64,000 bases of DNA from Gnetum montanum (GCA_015680685.1 MNCI01016273.1:875951-939950), one strand, 5' to 3'. Shown: positions 33,291 through 46,113, counted from the stretch's first letter. Translations and numbers: made by a program. Notes: generated from the letters alone by a model not told the origin.

Positions 33291-33559
33291 CTCTTAAAAA
33301 ATAGATTAATGTCACATCATTACAAGTATTGGTAACATTATTAATCCATAATCTTCTTAAAATAGGTCTATGAAGAGAAGGAAGTTGAATGATGAGACTA
33401 AAGAAGTATTTGCTAAGGCGTTTCCTATGAAGGAAGAACTTGAACCAAAAATTTCTTTAGATGATTCTAATGCACTTTCTTTTCCTCAAGATTCATTTTG
33501 ACATAGAATTAAATCTAAACTTCTACAAGGATCTTACATTGCATGTTTCACTTTTGAGG

Positions 33560-34111
33560 ACTATTGAAGACACCCCATAATATGTCAAATATTTGAAGGA
33601 ACTTTGCTCTATGAAGAAAAAGATAAGAATAACCAAACATGTTAGCTTGGTTGAGAACAATATTAACATTTTGAAGGATAGAATTCAACAAAACGGAAAG
33701 GATCCTAAAAGGCCCACTATTACATGTATGGTTAGAAATAAAAATTTTTATCATAGTTTAGTTGATTTGAGGGCTATCATAAATATTATACCTTATCAAA
33801 TTTATTAGTCCTTGGATTATGACCATATCAACCCAACTAATATTACTATATCCTTTGCTAATGATTCAATGTTTTATACTAAAGGCATTATGAAGGATAT
33901 CTTGATGCAAGTGGATAAAGATTTGTATCCTATTTATTTTATTATTTTTAATTACTATATATCTTCTGTTAACAATGTGTATCCTTTGATTTTAGAAACA
34001 TCTATGCTTGTCACTATGGGTGTGGTTATTTATCTGAAAATGGAATTGTTGACTTTAATGTTTGCTAATATGAGTTTAGTGAAATTGTATAGTTTGTATA
34101 ATCAATTTTAG
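33560..34111 (+). pseudogene. Protease of E5
   Basis: KRPTITCMVRNKNFYHSLVD leads to LRAIINIIPYQIY, matching the Athila block with KALCDLGASINLMPLSIY; the catalytic D-L-G reads D-L-R. After a stop, DHINPTNITISFANDS, YTKGIMKDILMQVDK and VYPLILETS (for VPLILGRPF) continue the domain in one frame to 34111. Confidence 0.82.
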
Positions 34112-34329
34112 TTTGTTGAATTAAACATGATGAATGTAGGTATATCCAACATCATCTCTTTGGACTTTTATGATTGAGATGAGACATCTCCAGTCATTAC
34201 ATTGGAAGAATATAGGGATGTTACCATGGACCCAGATAGAGATCTTTTATGCACATAAGTAGAAGATTCTTTGGATGGTAACTAAAGTCTTAATTTTCAA
34301 TTAATGATTAATGCCTCTAATTTTTTCAT

Positions 34330-34700
34330 ATGAGTAATTTTGAAAATGTAAAAGTATAATATTTGGTATGTTATTTACTATATTTCTAAAACCTTAAATC
34401 CAAAGCATGCCAATTATACAACAACCAAGAAGGAAATGCTTGCTGTAGGTTATATTCTAGATAAATTGTGTCATTATTTGATATGATTTAGGAGAACTAT
34501 TTATATTGGTCATGCTATAATTAAGTATTTACATAAAAGTGTACTAAGAGTATGCATCTACATTGTTGATGTTTGTTGTTGCTAGAATTTGATTTAGTAA
34601 TTAATTACAAGAAATGATATAAAAATTTGATCGTTGATCATTTGTCTAAATTAGAGGACATGAAAGTAATGAAAACTTCTCATCAATTTATGGATTCTTT
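34330..34700 (+). pseudogene. RNase H fragment of E5
   Basis: YYISKTLNPKHANYTTTKKE and MLAVGYILDKLCHYLI match the RNase H block of Athila elements; after shifts LIVDHLSKLEDM is the end motif. The preceding RT (about 1.2 kb expected) is absent, with a junction near 34250-34330. Confidence 0.8.
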
Positions 34701-36117
34701 TCTTGATGAGTAGCTACTTACATGTTGGGTTAGGGCCATTATTCCTAAATTCCAAGATCTATGGTATGTTGATATTACTAATTATTTAATAGTATTTAAG
34801 ATCTCTAAGTCATGGAATAAGGTACAAAAATATGCCTTTTTCATCAAAGCTCAGTACTTCATTTTAGAAGATCTTGTCATGTACAAAATTGGCAAAGATT
34901 AGATCATTAGTAAACACCTTCTAGAGAAAGAACAAGAAGAGGTAATTTTATTTTAAATCATGATGGAGTGTGTGGAGGTCATTTTAAAGCTAAGAAGACA
35001 TCTTATAAAACCTTTCACATGGGATTCTATTAGTCTACCTTGTTCAACAATACTTATATGTATTGTAAGAAATGTGATTGATGGTAAAGAATGGAAGGAC
35101 TCGCAAGATAGTAAGACATGGCTTTATTGCTTGTCTTCATGAAGTGTGAGCCCTTTGATTATTGGATATTGATTTCATGGGTTCTATTCCTTGAAGTAAT
35201 TCATGTAAGTATATTCTAGTCTCAATTGATTATGTTACTAAATGGGTTCTTGCTAAAGCCACTAGGCATGATGATGTTAAGACTATTATCAAGTTCTTAC
35301 TTAAGAAATTAATTCCTTATTTTGACCATCCCAAAATTTTGATCAATTACCATGGTACATATTTTATTAATAATGTTATGAAAAATTGTTTTAAAAAATG
35401 GGTTTATGCATCATATAGTTGCAACCTATCATCCATAGTCCAATGGTCTAGTGGAAAGTATGAATACATAAATTAGACATATTTTGCAAAAAAATGGTAG
35501 AAGGAAATAGGATGGATTCATCATATCATCTACTTGATATCTTATGGAACATTTGTACATCATATAAGTTTTCTCTTGGATTTACACCTTATGAATTGGT
35601 ATTTGGTAAACAATGTCTTGTTCCTTCTTCCATTCAAAATAAATTGTTTAGAATGCAACATTAGTTGGTGATGAATTCATATATATATGTTTGTTGACAC
35701 ATTTATTTACATTAGATCAACTAGACAAGAAATGGATTCATGCACTAGATAAGCAACAATTATGTAAAAAAGAAATGAAAATTTGCCATGATAAGAAGAT
35801 TATGAGAAAATTATTTTTTGAAAGAGGATTTAGTATTGTTGTTTAATATGAGGCTAAAGAATTTTGTTGAGAAATTAGTATTAAAATGGATAGGACTGTT
35901 TCAAGTTACTAAGGTCTTAGGTAATGGTGTAATAGATATTTGTAGACTTGGTACTTTTGAGACTTTGTGTGTTAATGGTCAACATTTGAAACATTATTTT
36001 GGAAAAAATTCCTTTTCTTCTAATGAATCAATTGAATTGTCTAATATTGATCTCTCTCAAGCCAAATTTAATTTTATTATGAACTTTTTAAGGATAAGTC
36101 CTTATGAATTTATGTAA
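34701..36117 (+). pseudogene. Integrase of E5
   Basis: Fragments in different frames: DFMGSIP, YILVSIDYVTKWVLAKATRH, KTIIKFLLKKLIPYF, GTYFINNV, then LGFTPYELVFGKQCLVPSS. The open stretch 35818-36117 reads EDLVLLFNMRLKNF, LKWIGLFQVTKVLGNGVIDI and CVNGQHLKHYF, the characteristic Athila integrase tail. The catalytic core is disrupted by shifts. Confidence 0.82.
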
Positions 36118-37290
36118 TCCTCATTTCTTATCCCATGATAGGTTAATAAATTTGGTAATTTTATTATCCTTGTTTTATTCAGTCATTAGGTGACTGGTAA
36201 GTAGATCCATACTCTACTATTATTAATTCTTATGCATGATAGTATTCATTATTATTATCTATTCTTTGATAGTGTTTGTGGTAATATGTTTGTTAACATA
36301 CTTGGCTTTTTAATGAGTCACTTTAATGGAAATGTGACTTGTCATATGTCATGGATTTTGGAGATCTTATTCATTTAGGGGTTATAATAAGATATTTTTG
36401 TTTAATATTAAGTTTAATAAAGCACTGGTTGAATGACTGGGTTTCATCTGATGGATTAGTTATTTGTAAGCTTTTTGATTGAAAAGAAAGTATTTTTTTT
36501 ACTAAGGAATGAGCACATTATTAAGTTAATGTACTATTTCATGATAAAACTAAGGCTTAGATTTTCCTTAATGTGTGACTAGGGATAAGAGACACTATGT
36601 AATATATGAACATTAACCATGGAAATTGTCATGGGAAGTGGTTTACATAAGGGTTGAGTCTACATTAGGAGCAAAGTTTCCACTATTTGTAGAGTATGTT
36701 TTGATGATAGTATAACAACAGATCTAAATCTATAGCAAGTATTCTAATCAAAGATTGCCCTTTTCAACTTGAATAATGTCTAATCATAACCCATGAATTA
36801 CATCAAGGTAAATTTTCTATTGTTTATGGATTATGTATTTTGGTAATATAGAAATCACATTAATTATGTTAATATTGTTTAACCAATTTATACTTATTCT
36901 ATTCTAGATAATAAGGTTCACAATAATTCATTGTCACAAGTTATGATATTGTCATGTAGATGTATGTTAAATTTTTGTCTACAATAATTACTCTAAGTAG
37001 GGAAGGCTTTTTATGCTAAGAGGTGTAGTACTGTGTGACATGGATAGTATAGATAATTGATGACCATGAATGTCATTTTGATAGTACCATGTATACATAT
37101 CATTCATTTATGGTAAAATATTTATGAAAGTCACCCAATGTTTTGAGGGTATGGAATGCCAAATGAGAAAACCTTAGTTATTCTCCTGTCATGATTTTTG
37201 TATGTCTTTATTGCTATTTCCTTAAATTTTCTTAATTTTCTTAGTCTTTTCTTGTCTCTTTTATCAAAAATGAAGTGTAGACTAGCAACT
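36118..37290. other. AT-rich stretch downstream of E5
   Basis: No coding signal. Probably the long post-pol region of E5. I could not see a polypurine tract or an LTR pair. Confidence 0.4.
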
Positions 37291-37510
37291 GCAACTTGGG
37301 TGTGACTCGTAATCCATCATACCTATGGGTCCCATGAGCCACAATTATCTAATAGTTATTTTGGAGGATCAGGATTTTACAATGGGGTAAAACTCATATG
37401 AATATTTTTTGTTTTCTGATTTTTAAACAATGTGATTAGGTATGACTCACAATGGATCATACCTTTAATTTTTCATTCTCTAGGTTTTTTTTCTTTTTTT
37501 CAATGCATGC

Positions 37511-37740
37511 AACTATGACTCATAGTCCATCATAGTTAGACATTTTTAGTTCTATCTTAAAAAATAATGTAATCAACTGTGACCCATAGTCCATCATAGT
37601 TAGACATTTTTAGTTCTATCTTAAAAAATAATATAATCAATTGTGACCCATAGTCCATCATAGTTAGACATTTTTAGTTCTATCTTAAAAAATAATGTGA
37701 TCAATTGTGACTCATAGTCTATGAATTGTAGTCAAGTGTG
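37511..37740. repeat. 64-bp tandem repeat, about 3.6 copies
   Basis: A unit starting CATAGTCCATCATAGTTAGA and including CTATCTTAAAAAATAATG recurs at 37521, 37585, 37649 and 37713 with very few differences, so it is younger than its surroundings. Diverged single copies of GTGACTCNTAATCCATCATA lie at about 37300 and 37440. Confidence 0.9.
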
Positions 37741-38099
37741 ACTTATAGTGCATTGAATTTTAATTTTTTAAAATCATGATTTTATCATGTTGTGACCAAT
37801 GTCAACTCGTATTGGGTTGTATCATGATGAAAATTTTATAAAAATCAAAATTTTAATTCATTTTAATTCACTACTCTAACTCGCATTTTCATGCACAAGC
37901 TTTTCCAAACCTCTAGCAATTATTTTTAGCTATCCACAATGATTAGAGCCCTTGATTCCAAGCTTTGGTCAAACATCATGTTGAAGGTAAGCTATATTTT
38001 GGCAATTTTTCTAAGTTTTAATTCAAATTAAGAGTTCTTCCCTTTTTTGTGGTTGATGTCAACTACATGTCCTTAATTCTACTAGATCCTAGCTTTAAA

Positions 38100-39320
38100 A
38101 ATGCTTTGCTACTTTGCATGTTGATTCATGACATAAATGCTCAAAATTTCTTATTTTGATAGCTAATTTTATTGAAAGTATTTGACTTTTGTTTCTAAAT
38201 TTTGTTTGGTAATTGCCATTTAAAAGTTGTAACATCATATTTCATTAGCAAATAGAGTCTAGTTCTAGAGATCAATATTAGTATTCTACTTATTTAATTA
38301 GTATCCTTGGAAACAAGTTAAGTTTCTTTTAGTCATTTTTAATATTTTGAAGTCTATAGACATGATGAAAGACCTATAGATGATGTTCTAAATTAGCATT
38401 ATATCTTCATTAAAATTCTAGGGTTTTATTCATGTCAAGTTACTTGTTGTGATTATCTTTCTATTATTTTCTTGAAATGTAGATAGCCTTTCTGATATTT
38501 ATCATGCTTTTAGTAGCTAGTAAGGGTTCTAATGATTGATATCAGTATTCTAATTCTTTAATTAGTATCCTTGAAAACAACTTATGTTTCTATCAATCAT
38601 TGTTAATATTTTGAAGTTCATAGGCATCATGAAAAACCTATAGATCATGTTGTGAATTAGCATTATAACTTCCTTCAAATTCTAGGATTCTTTACATGTC
38701 AAGTTGCTTGATGTGATTATACCTCTATTATTTTGTTGAAGTGTAGATAGCCTCTCTGATATTCATCATGCTTTTAGTAGCTAGTAAGGGTTTACCATGA
38801 TCCTCAAGTTTTTCATAGTATATGTTTTAGTAGTGGTGGTCACTTTGATGTTCTTCTTCATTCCTTCTTATATACCTTCTTTCTATTTCTCTATCTTCAT
38901 CTTCATCTTCATCTTGATCATGATATATATCTCTTTCTTGATATATGTCTTGATCTTCTCTTTTATCCCTATAAAGGATCTTATTTTGATTTCTTCATGA
39001 AGTTCCATATCCATATCTATGTTCATCTTTGTTAAAATCTATCAATGAGGGTAATGAAAAGAATTAAAGACTTGAAGAGTGATGTCAACTTGCTTTCCTT
39101 AAACAATCTCTTATTTCCTCCTCTCTAGACCTACTATGGGTTTTAGATATGTGATCCCTCCTTTCTTTAAGATCTATTCCATCTCTTCAAATAGTTTTTG
39201 CTAAGGTTGAATGTAGATTCTATTGCATAGGATCTTTAATTTATAGGACAAATGGTTGAGAATTACATTGATGATGGTAAAACGTTTTAGATTGTTACTC
39301 CTCATCTTCTTCTTTTTTTA
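38100..39320 (-). pseudogene. gag: Gag relic of E7, related to the Gag at 2812-5340
   Basis: On minus, a charged low-complexity part (REDQDIYQERDIYHDQ, then E/D runs) leads to GKPLLATKSMMNIREAIY, IKQLDM-stop-RILEFEGSYNANSQ, FHDAYELQNINND, KLFSRILIKELEY and LLNGNYQTKFRN. These match, block by block, EPLLATRSMLDIIEAVRIP, RFEGGYNANPQ, FHDACALQNIDSE, KLFPRTLIKEAES and LFNNKYQTYPRV of the element at 2457. The segment 38260-38523 is a second, tandem copy of the ATKSM...YQSLE part. Pol was not found. Confidence 0.78.
38260..38787. repeat. 264-bp tandem duplication inside E7 Gag
   Basis: The two halves (about 38260-38523 and 38524-38787) align throughout; CTTTTAGTAG recurs at 38507 and 38771. 264 is a multiple of three, so the duplicated 88 codons stay in frame. 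Confidence 0.88.
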
Positions 39321-40690
39321 GGGTAATATTTCTTGGAATGAACATTTATCCTTTTCTTATTTGTACTTAGCTTTCATAATGATATCTCTTTTGGCTTGGG
39401 ATTTAGTTGATTAATATGATCTATTCATGTCCTTAAGAACTTGATAGCCTTCATGTACATGACCAAGAAATTGATCTAGTGAAAATACAATATTATCCTA
39501 CAAATATCTCCATAGAAATTATTCATCTTGATGAAAAATTAAGGTGAAATCTAGATTATATAGATTAATATAAGCATAGGAAATCCTTGTTTATATTAGC
39601 CTATTCTAATTTTCTTCAGCATAAGTTCTATCATTACTTTCATTAATATCATTAGCAGATGGAGAATTTACTTTGTGTTTAAAAGTTGTGTTTAATCAAT
39701 GAAGACCTAAGTATGTGTCTACAAGTATCATATCTCTTAAAAGGTAGATTGTAAAATACCAATACAATAAACTTATATGATATTAACTATCTAGAATATT
39801 AATAACATTCATGGTAATGATGCCAATGATAAGTAGTGAAAGTTCCCAAGACCCAACCATATAAGTTACAAGCATACATATGTAACTAGATCATAATCCG
39901 TGGATAGAAAAATATGGACTATAGCTAGTTAATATAAATATTTTTAATCATTATTTTTATTGGAGTTATTAGTGATCAAAGGGTATGCTTTAACTCATAG
40001 TAAGATATAAGATGTATTAATGTTGTTTATCTTTGAAGTATTAGGAGAAGAACACTGTAAAATAAATAGTGAATTTAACTAACTAAAAGATAATAAAAAT
40101 TAAATCTAGTTATCATAATGATTATAAGTATTCATTTTTTATCCTTAATTCATATCCTAGGCTCGTACACTTATTATTGAGATTATCAAGTAAACCATTA
40201 CCAGGCAAATCAAATGATATTAGCGTTTGGTTACAAAATAGTTATACTTAATGATCAAGATTAGTTGTATATTACTCTATCAAAAAATACATACATTGAA
40301 AATGTAAATGACATGGAAATATAAATAAAATTTAAATGTAAATGACATTTGAAATATAAAATATATATGAAAACTAATTCTATGCTATGTGAGATGTTGC
40401 AATGATCACAAATAGTCTTGATCTTTAATATCATTCATGAATATGTTCAAGTAAATTTTACTCAAATAAAGATATGATGTAATCACTTAGTATCATGCTA
40501 CAAGGACTCATAACTAATTACAACTTTAAGAAAATAAACTACAAGAGTTTTAGTTAGTGGAAACTAAAAGTTATCCTTTGGTACAATGGGAAAATAGTAT
40601 TTATAAACATGACCACATCTAAATACATTACATTAATGACATCATAGATGAAAATATAATATTGTAGCTACAATATTACTAATTAGATAA
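39321..40690. other. Unassigned AT-rich stretch
   Basis: No recognisable domain in either direction. It probably contains the 5' end of E7 and the 3' end of E6. Confidence 0.4.
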
Positions 40691-41309
40691 ATGGTTTATA
40701 AATAAGTACATGAGAGAGAAATCTATAAAAATGACTGGTAAGTTTGGAAATATCATGTAATTTTCAACAAGTTGGAAAAACAAATTTGCAACATGAGATG
40801 TATCACTTTTCTTCTTACAAAGAATAAAATGTATCATCTTTATGAATCTATACACCATAGTGAAAATTAAATCATATCCATTTTTTGTTTTAGAGATTAC
40901 CTAAGAAAATCCCTTCACACACTCTTGCATGATGACATAGAAATAGGCAATGAAAAATAATGATCCTCTATTCCCTTTTCCTACTTGTATTTATAACATG
41001 TCAAGAATTCTTTTAAAAATTTTGAAATTTTGGTAGATATACCTTACTAATACTATATTTTCCTAATGATATCTAGGGTTCTGTATTTTTCTATATGACT
41101 TATCATACCTCCATAATGTTTTTTGAGAAAATCTTGGACCTAAAATCACAATTGGAAATACACATCCCTACTCTTAAAGAAAATAACATTTTTAGATGTG
41201 GAGGATCTCTTAAATATTTTCAAACCTACCAAAAATCATAATCATTAATGTACAATTGAGAAACATCATTAATACCTTCTACTTATGATATAATGAAATT
41301 TACAAGATG
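40691..41309 (-). pseudogene. Integrase of E6 (chromovirus-like)
   Basis: On minus YINDYDFW, GMCISNCDFRSKIFSKNIME and HYGGMISHIEKYRTL correspond to the linker, the L-IP-CSLR block and the H-GGH-RDKT block. KFLKEFLTCYKY gives the cysteine region. LPISMSSCKSV and YILFFVRRKVIHLMLQICF correspond to PLPIPxxPWxxxSMDF and MAHFIPCKKT. Many stops. Catalytic residues cannot all be placed. Confidence 0.68.
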
Positions 41310-41800
41310 CATTCTTGATAATGCATCAGGTACTACATTTCTCTTTCTACTTCTATGATTTCAGATGAAATTGAATTCTTATAATTATGCCACCTATTTT
41401 ATATCTTTAGCACTCATTTTTTTTTTGGAATTTGAAAATTATAGTGCTTTATAATTAGTCATCAAATAAATTCTTTGAATAACAATTAATATCTCTAATA
41501 CTGGATGGTTTAGAGAATTTCATATAATACTTTCTAATAAACATTATATTTATACCTTGAATCACTAAGATTTTTAGAGAAAAAGGTAATAGAACCACCT
41601 TCTTGAGATAAAATTTCACTAATTTCATGTTCACTTGAATCCAAATTTACTTGGAAAAACCTTATAAAAATCTAGAATTGCAAGAAATAATTCACTTGTA
41701 ATCTTCCCCTTCAACAAGTCAAAAGTCCCTTAGATTTCATCATACTCCCTAAAGGTTTGATTCTTCTTTAAGAGATAAAACATTGGTAATGAAATTCCAC
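41310..41800 (-). pseudogene. RNase H of E6
   Basis: On minus EISEILSQEGGSITFFSKNL and YKYNVY match GAVLSQEGRPIAYFSRKL and RYSTYD. Then YLMTNYKAL matches the TDHKAL block, and RNVVPDALSRM matches the NVVADALSRR end typical of chromoviruses. RT upstream is missing or beyond recognition (41800-42240). Confidence 0.78.
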
Positions 41801-42239
41801 TAAAGTTCCTAATAAACATTGATTATTTAGAAATTCATCATAAATACCTTAATTAGTCAAACTAAAAAACTTAAATTTAAAAGCATATTTCTCCCTCAGA
41901 TCTTAATAGAAATCCCTTGATAACTAATGCACCCTGTAGGATCTAGGATAAAAATGAGTCACTAAACCTAATCTAGCAATAGCACTAGAAGAAATGATTC
42001 TTGTGAGCATCCCTATTAAACTAAATATGAATACACTCACAACTCTTAAGATATTTAGTCCTAATTCTAAACAATAATTTCCTAAAAGGATGATTCTTTA
42101 TATTCACATTTTCCACAAATAAAAACATTTTAGATACATCTGTAATTTTAAGAATATTATAATTACCTTTAATAGAAAGTTTGATGTGATGAATCATTCT
42201 TCTGCATTCTTTGGACCTCCTTTTCTTTGATGGCCTTTT

Positions 42240-42552
42240 GAATAAGATACTAGCATTGCATTTGCTTCCTTTCTCCACACCTAAAGCATTGAATCTTAAA
42301 AGAATTGTTTACTTTGGAATTCTTTCCTCTCATGCTTACATTTCCTTTGGCTTTATCCTTTTCTTCCTCCATCTTATTTTCATGCTTCTTATCATTGTGG
42401 TATTTTTTAGTCTCTAATTTGAAATTGTATCTTTTTAAAAAATTAGAATCCTTATCCTACTCCTCTACTAGTTCTTTTTCCTTGCTCCCAAAGCCATGAA
42501 ACTTTCTTTCAACCTACAATGTGATGTCATAAGCTTCATTTAGGATTTAAGG
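42240..42552 (-). pseudogene. gag: Gag C-terminal part of E6, cut by E4
   Basis: On minus LNEAYDITL-stop-VERKF resembles the EDAYxxALxVEEKL block of chromovirus Gag. A lysine-rich linker follows, then IQCFRCGERKQMQC, a damaged CCHC knuckle. The frame starts abruptly at the E4 LTR edge (42553), consistent with E4 having inserted here. Confidence 0.65.
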
Positions 42553-44040
42553 TGTTGCAATAAGAGAAATTGATCATTGGAAAAATTGATAAATCTAGGA
42601 TAGCAGCCTCAACCTCAAATCCCCAAGGCCTCCAAAAAAATGGGATTTAGGGTACCCTGGCTAGTCTAGCAGATCAACCAAGGACTTTGGGAAATGAAAA
42701 ATGAATGATGCAAATAATAATGAAAAACATTATAGATTTATAGAATAGAAAAAAATGTAGATTTTCCACAAAAATGGAACTTTAAAAACTTTATTTAAAT
42801 AATAAAGTAAGAATTCCAAAAATGTATACAATAAATGCCTGTGAGAGAGAAAAGGAGGCTTTCCTAAGGTAGGAGTTTAAGGCCTATTGAAGTCAACGTG
42901 ATCTGCTCCATGCTCTGAATACCAAGCCACTCCTAATGCATTCGAATCTCCTCTATTGCAAGCTATAGATTTCCAATTTGGGTTATTGCTGGGATGAGAA
43001 AAGTTAGAAAGTTGGTTTCTAGACTAATCCATGGTGGGAGTTGGGAGCCCCAGAAATGCAACATTGACACCAAAAGTTCAAAACTCTTGGGGTGATAGAG
43101 TTATAATGCTTCCATGTTGGGGTTTAAGAGAATGCAAGCATGGGAGATTGCAAGATCTCTTGAGTGCTTGAAAATGCCCAAGTGTGGAACTATTGCCTAG
43201 AAAATGTATGTATGCATCAATGTATTCAAGTGAAAAAAAATGTGGAGCCTCTAAATGGTGTTTGAGGGTGGTTTTATAGTTTTTAGGGCCATGAATGGGG
43301 CTGCAAAATGGCTATGATTGTGCTATAATTTGGCTGCACAACAATTGCAAATTGGCTATAATCTGGCTGCAAATTCCTACCTCGTATAGGTGAAATGGAT
43401 ACCCAATTTGGGGGGTTATCATACATAGTAAGTGCCTTGCCCCCATGGCCATTCCACTTACTATAAATAGTATCAGGGGCACACCTTCTACACTAGAGAT
43501 GAATCTTCCATGTTGAGCCTTTTGTTATCCTTGCTAAAGTTGTTGGTCATCATTGGAGTGTATGGAGTGTTGAATTTTTGATTTTGTGGCTTCCACACTG
43601 GGGGCATGCATTTTCCATGCTAGGAGTGAAGGCTTCATGATGGGGGGAAAACTTCCATGCTAAGAAGAAAAGGCTTTCAAGCTATGCATGCAATCTCCAT
43701 GCTGAGGGGGAAAGTTTTCAAGCTAAGGTGAGATCTACTCCCATGCAAGTGTTTCTAGTGTATAAAAATGTATACCCTCAAAAACCCCATCAAATTGCTA
43801 TTTTTGGCATTCCAAAAGGTAATTTTGATCCAAAATATAGATACTATGAACTTTTTCACTTGGGAAATGCGGTTTGATCACTTATGAAACATTTTTCAAT
43901 CCCAAAAGTATGGAATATGTTTGATTTTCCCTCATGGATTATAATCTATACATTTACAATCAGGACTTTCCTTGGGTTTCATGGAGTGAAAGCTACATGA
44001 TGGAAATTGACTACAACATATAAAATTTTGTGGTCTTTCA
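42553..44040 (-). repeat. 3' LTR of E4 (1488 bp)
   Basis: On minus it starts TGAAAGACCACAAAATTTTA at 44040 and ends TTATTGCAACA at 42553. TATA candidate GGTTTTATAG (plus) lies at 43270-43279, i.e. TATAAAAC on minus. CTTCCATGCTGG-type words recur (43110, 43600-43750), the same words as in the array at 48.25-51.5 kb. The AATAAAG-containing segment (42790-42812) is conserved in the 5' copy. Confidence 0.85.
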
Positions 44041-44100
44041 ATGGCCCCTCTTTGTTGGTGCCTAGAGGATTGACCTGAGAGGCACTAACAAAGAATACAA
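44041..44100 (-). promoter_or_regulatory. Polypurine tract and conserved block of E4
   Basis: On minus GTTAGTGCCTCTCAGGTCAA leads to AACAAAGAGGGGCCAT next to the LTR start. It matches E1, E2 and E3. Confidence 0.87.
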
Positions 44101-44159
44101 AAGACCACTACACACTATGATTCTACAATGCACACAAACCACATGAGATGATAAAACCA

Positions 44160-44297
44160 AGATATCTAGGTCACTTAAGTCACTAGTTTAAGGATATGGT
44201 AGGCCATGGTACCAATTTAAGGTCTTGGCAGGGCATGTTACCAGGTTAAGGTCATAGCAAACCATTGAAGGTAGGCTGACTTATCAATGATTGTTAA
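44160..44297 (-). repeat. TTAAACTAGC-family minisatellite after E4 integrase
   Basis: On plus, CTAGTTTAAGGATATGGTAG and GGTCTTGGCAGGGCATGTTA-like units: the reverse complement of the repeats following the E1 and E2 integrases. About three to four units. Confidence 0.75.
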
Positions 44298-45539
44298 CTA
44301 CATGTAGTATGGCTTTAGATAGGAATGATTAACTAAATTGGCCAACTCATTCTCATTCATGTTGACTATCCTAAATGCTCTATTCTTGTAGGCTAGGGTG
44401 ATAAAGAAGGATCCTTTCCAGCTAGCTGAGAATTTATCTAAATGCTCATAGACAGCTTTGAGAACTAGGTCATCCTTGATCATACAAATGGTCAAGTTAT
44501 GGTGATACTACTGCTTCTACCTTTATTAATAGGATTTTATGTGAGTAAGTGCTCACATACAAGGCTCCTCTACAAAATCCAGGGCTACTATCCACAACTC
44601 CTTATTCTACTCATTGTTGATGAAGTTGGTCAAGGCTACTTGGAGTGATTACACCTTCAACTCAAGAGGTAAAACAACATCAAAATCATAAACCAAGCTA
44701 TAAGAAGTCATGTTAGTTGTCGTATGATAGGCTGTTCTATATGCCCATAGTGCATGGAGAAGCTGCTCATACCATTTTCACTTGTTGTTGTTGAGCATCT
44801 TCTTAAGCAAGTTGATGATGGCCTTATTGCTTGCTTTCACATATTCATTGGCTTGAGGTTAATATGGAAATGAGAAAGAATGCTTAATGCCAAGGTCATG
44901 ATAGAAATCTTTTGTTTCTTACCTACTAAATTAAGGTCAATTTTTGGTAATTATGGTCATGGATATGCTAAAATGAGCTACAATGTTATCTAGGAAGAAT
45001 TTATAGACCTGCTTAAATGTAGTCTTCCTTACGAGAATACCCTCAACCCACTTGGCAAAGTATTTGGTTGTAGTAATGATGAAGCTATGCCCTCCAAAAG
45101 ACTTAGGTATTATGGGCCGAATGATATCGAACCCCCATCATTGAAATGACCATGTATTTGAGTTGTATGCAACTCAGTTGGTTGTACATGTATAATCTTA
45201 GCCATTGTAGCTCTTAGTCCTATATGTCCTCTACAAACACCCTCATGAACCTCCTCTAGGATTGTTTTGGCTTTAATTTTACCTAAGAACTTTATAAGTA
45301 TGCCATCATAGTATCATCGACATAATGTTTTATCATCTACAATGACATACTGCTTCGATTTCTTCTGTACAACATCCTTTTGAGTAGTAGTCAAGCCTTG
45401 TGGGATTTTCCATGCATAAGGTAAAATTTGATATCATCATATGACTCCATAGTAGGAGTTGTATGAATGATAACCACAAAGGAATATTCAATGTTTTGTG
45501 TGATAGGAGTAGCATAGTTCATAGTTAAGGTGGGCAACT
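44298..45539 (-). pseudogene. Integrase of E4
   Basis: On minus VHEGVCRGHIGLRATMAK keeps the zinc-binding histidines but is joined to VQPTELHTTQIHGHFN, so the cysteine pair region is lost. The core is broken by shifts; VCRSPYS-type text is not clear. The open C-terminus (44298-44495) reads IKDDLVLKAVYEHLDKFSAS, FRIVNMNENELANLVNHSYL, ending PYYM, nearly the same as E1 and E2. Non-functional. Confidence 0.82.
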
Positions 45540-46113
45540 TACTAAACACATTTGGAATCACACTAAGGGATAATGTTGCAATTGCATTAGCTATGGAATT
45601 CTCATTTTGGGGTATGTGTTGGATATCAACATTTGTGAATTGTTGTAATAATTACTTCCTTAGGTCACAATATCATTGTAAGTATTTGGCTTTACATGCA
45701 TAGACCTTAGTTACATGGTTGACCACAAGTTGTGAATTACCTTTGATCATTAAGTGTCTAATTCCTAGGTCACAAGCCACCATCATCCCTTGCATCAAAC
45801 CCTCATACTCTAGTATGTTTTTTATGCATGAAAACTCAAAATGATAGGTGAAGGATTGGATTTCACTAGATGGAAATGTTATATTGACAGTGGCATTGGC
45901 TCCATGGGTAGTTGAAGCTCTGTCAAAGTACATGGACACCTCATAATCTTTAGGTGCTTGGCTAACTACATTAATATGCTCATCAGGGAACTTGAGATAT
46001 ATGGTTGCTTGGCCATCAACAAGTGAAACTATGAGTTGTATGACTATAGATTGACCTTTCATTGAGGATCGAGAGAAGTAATGAAGGTCAAACTCTAAAG
46101 TTATGGCCTTTCA
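45540..46113 (-). pseudogene. Second, archaeal-type RNase H of E4
   Basis: The open frame 45673-46062 reads VSMYFDRASTTHGA (D), IKNILEYEGLMQGM (E) and HLMIKGNSQLVVNHVTKVYA with N for the third D; further on SIANAIATLSL has N for the last D. Two of four catalytic residues are therefore lost, both by changes explained by G-to-A. Domain identity is clear by alignment with E1 and E2. Confidence 0.86.

Larger units (their letters stand above)
32150..36117 (+). mobile_element. Decayed Athila-type Ty3/Gypsy element E5
   Basis: Gag, protease, RNase H and integrase remnants lie in order on plus, AT-rich and with many stops and shifts. RT is missing between protease and RNase H. The protease and the integrase tail follow the Athila pattern. 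LTRs were not found. Confidence 0.78.

Noticed and set aside
38797-39000. Open frame on plus with F/I-rich, membrane-like composition
   Set aside because: It is the reverse of the charged repeat part of E7 Gag (CTTCATCTTCATCTTCATC runs).
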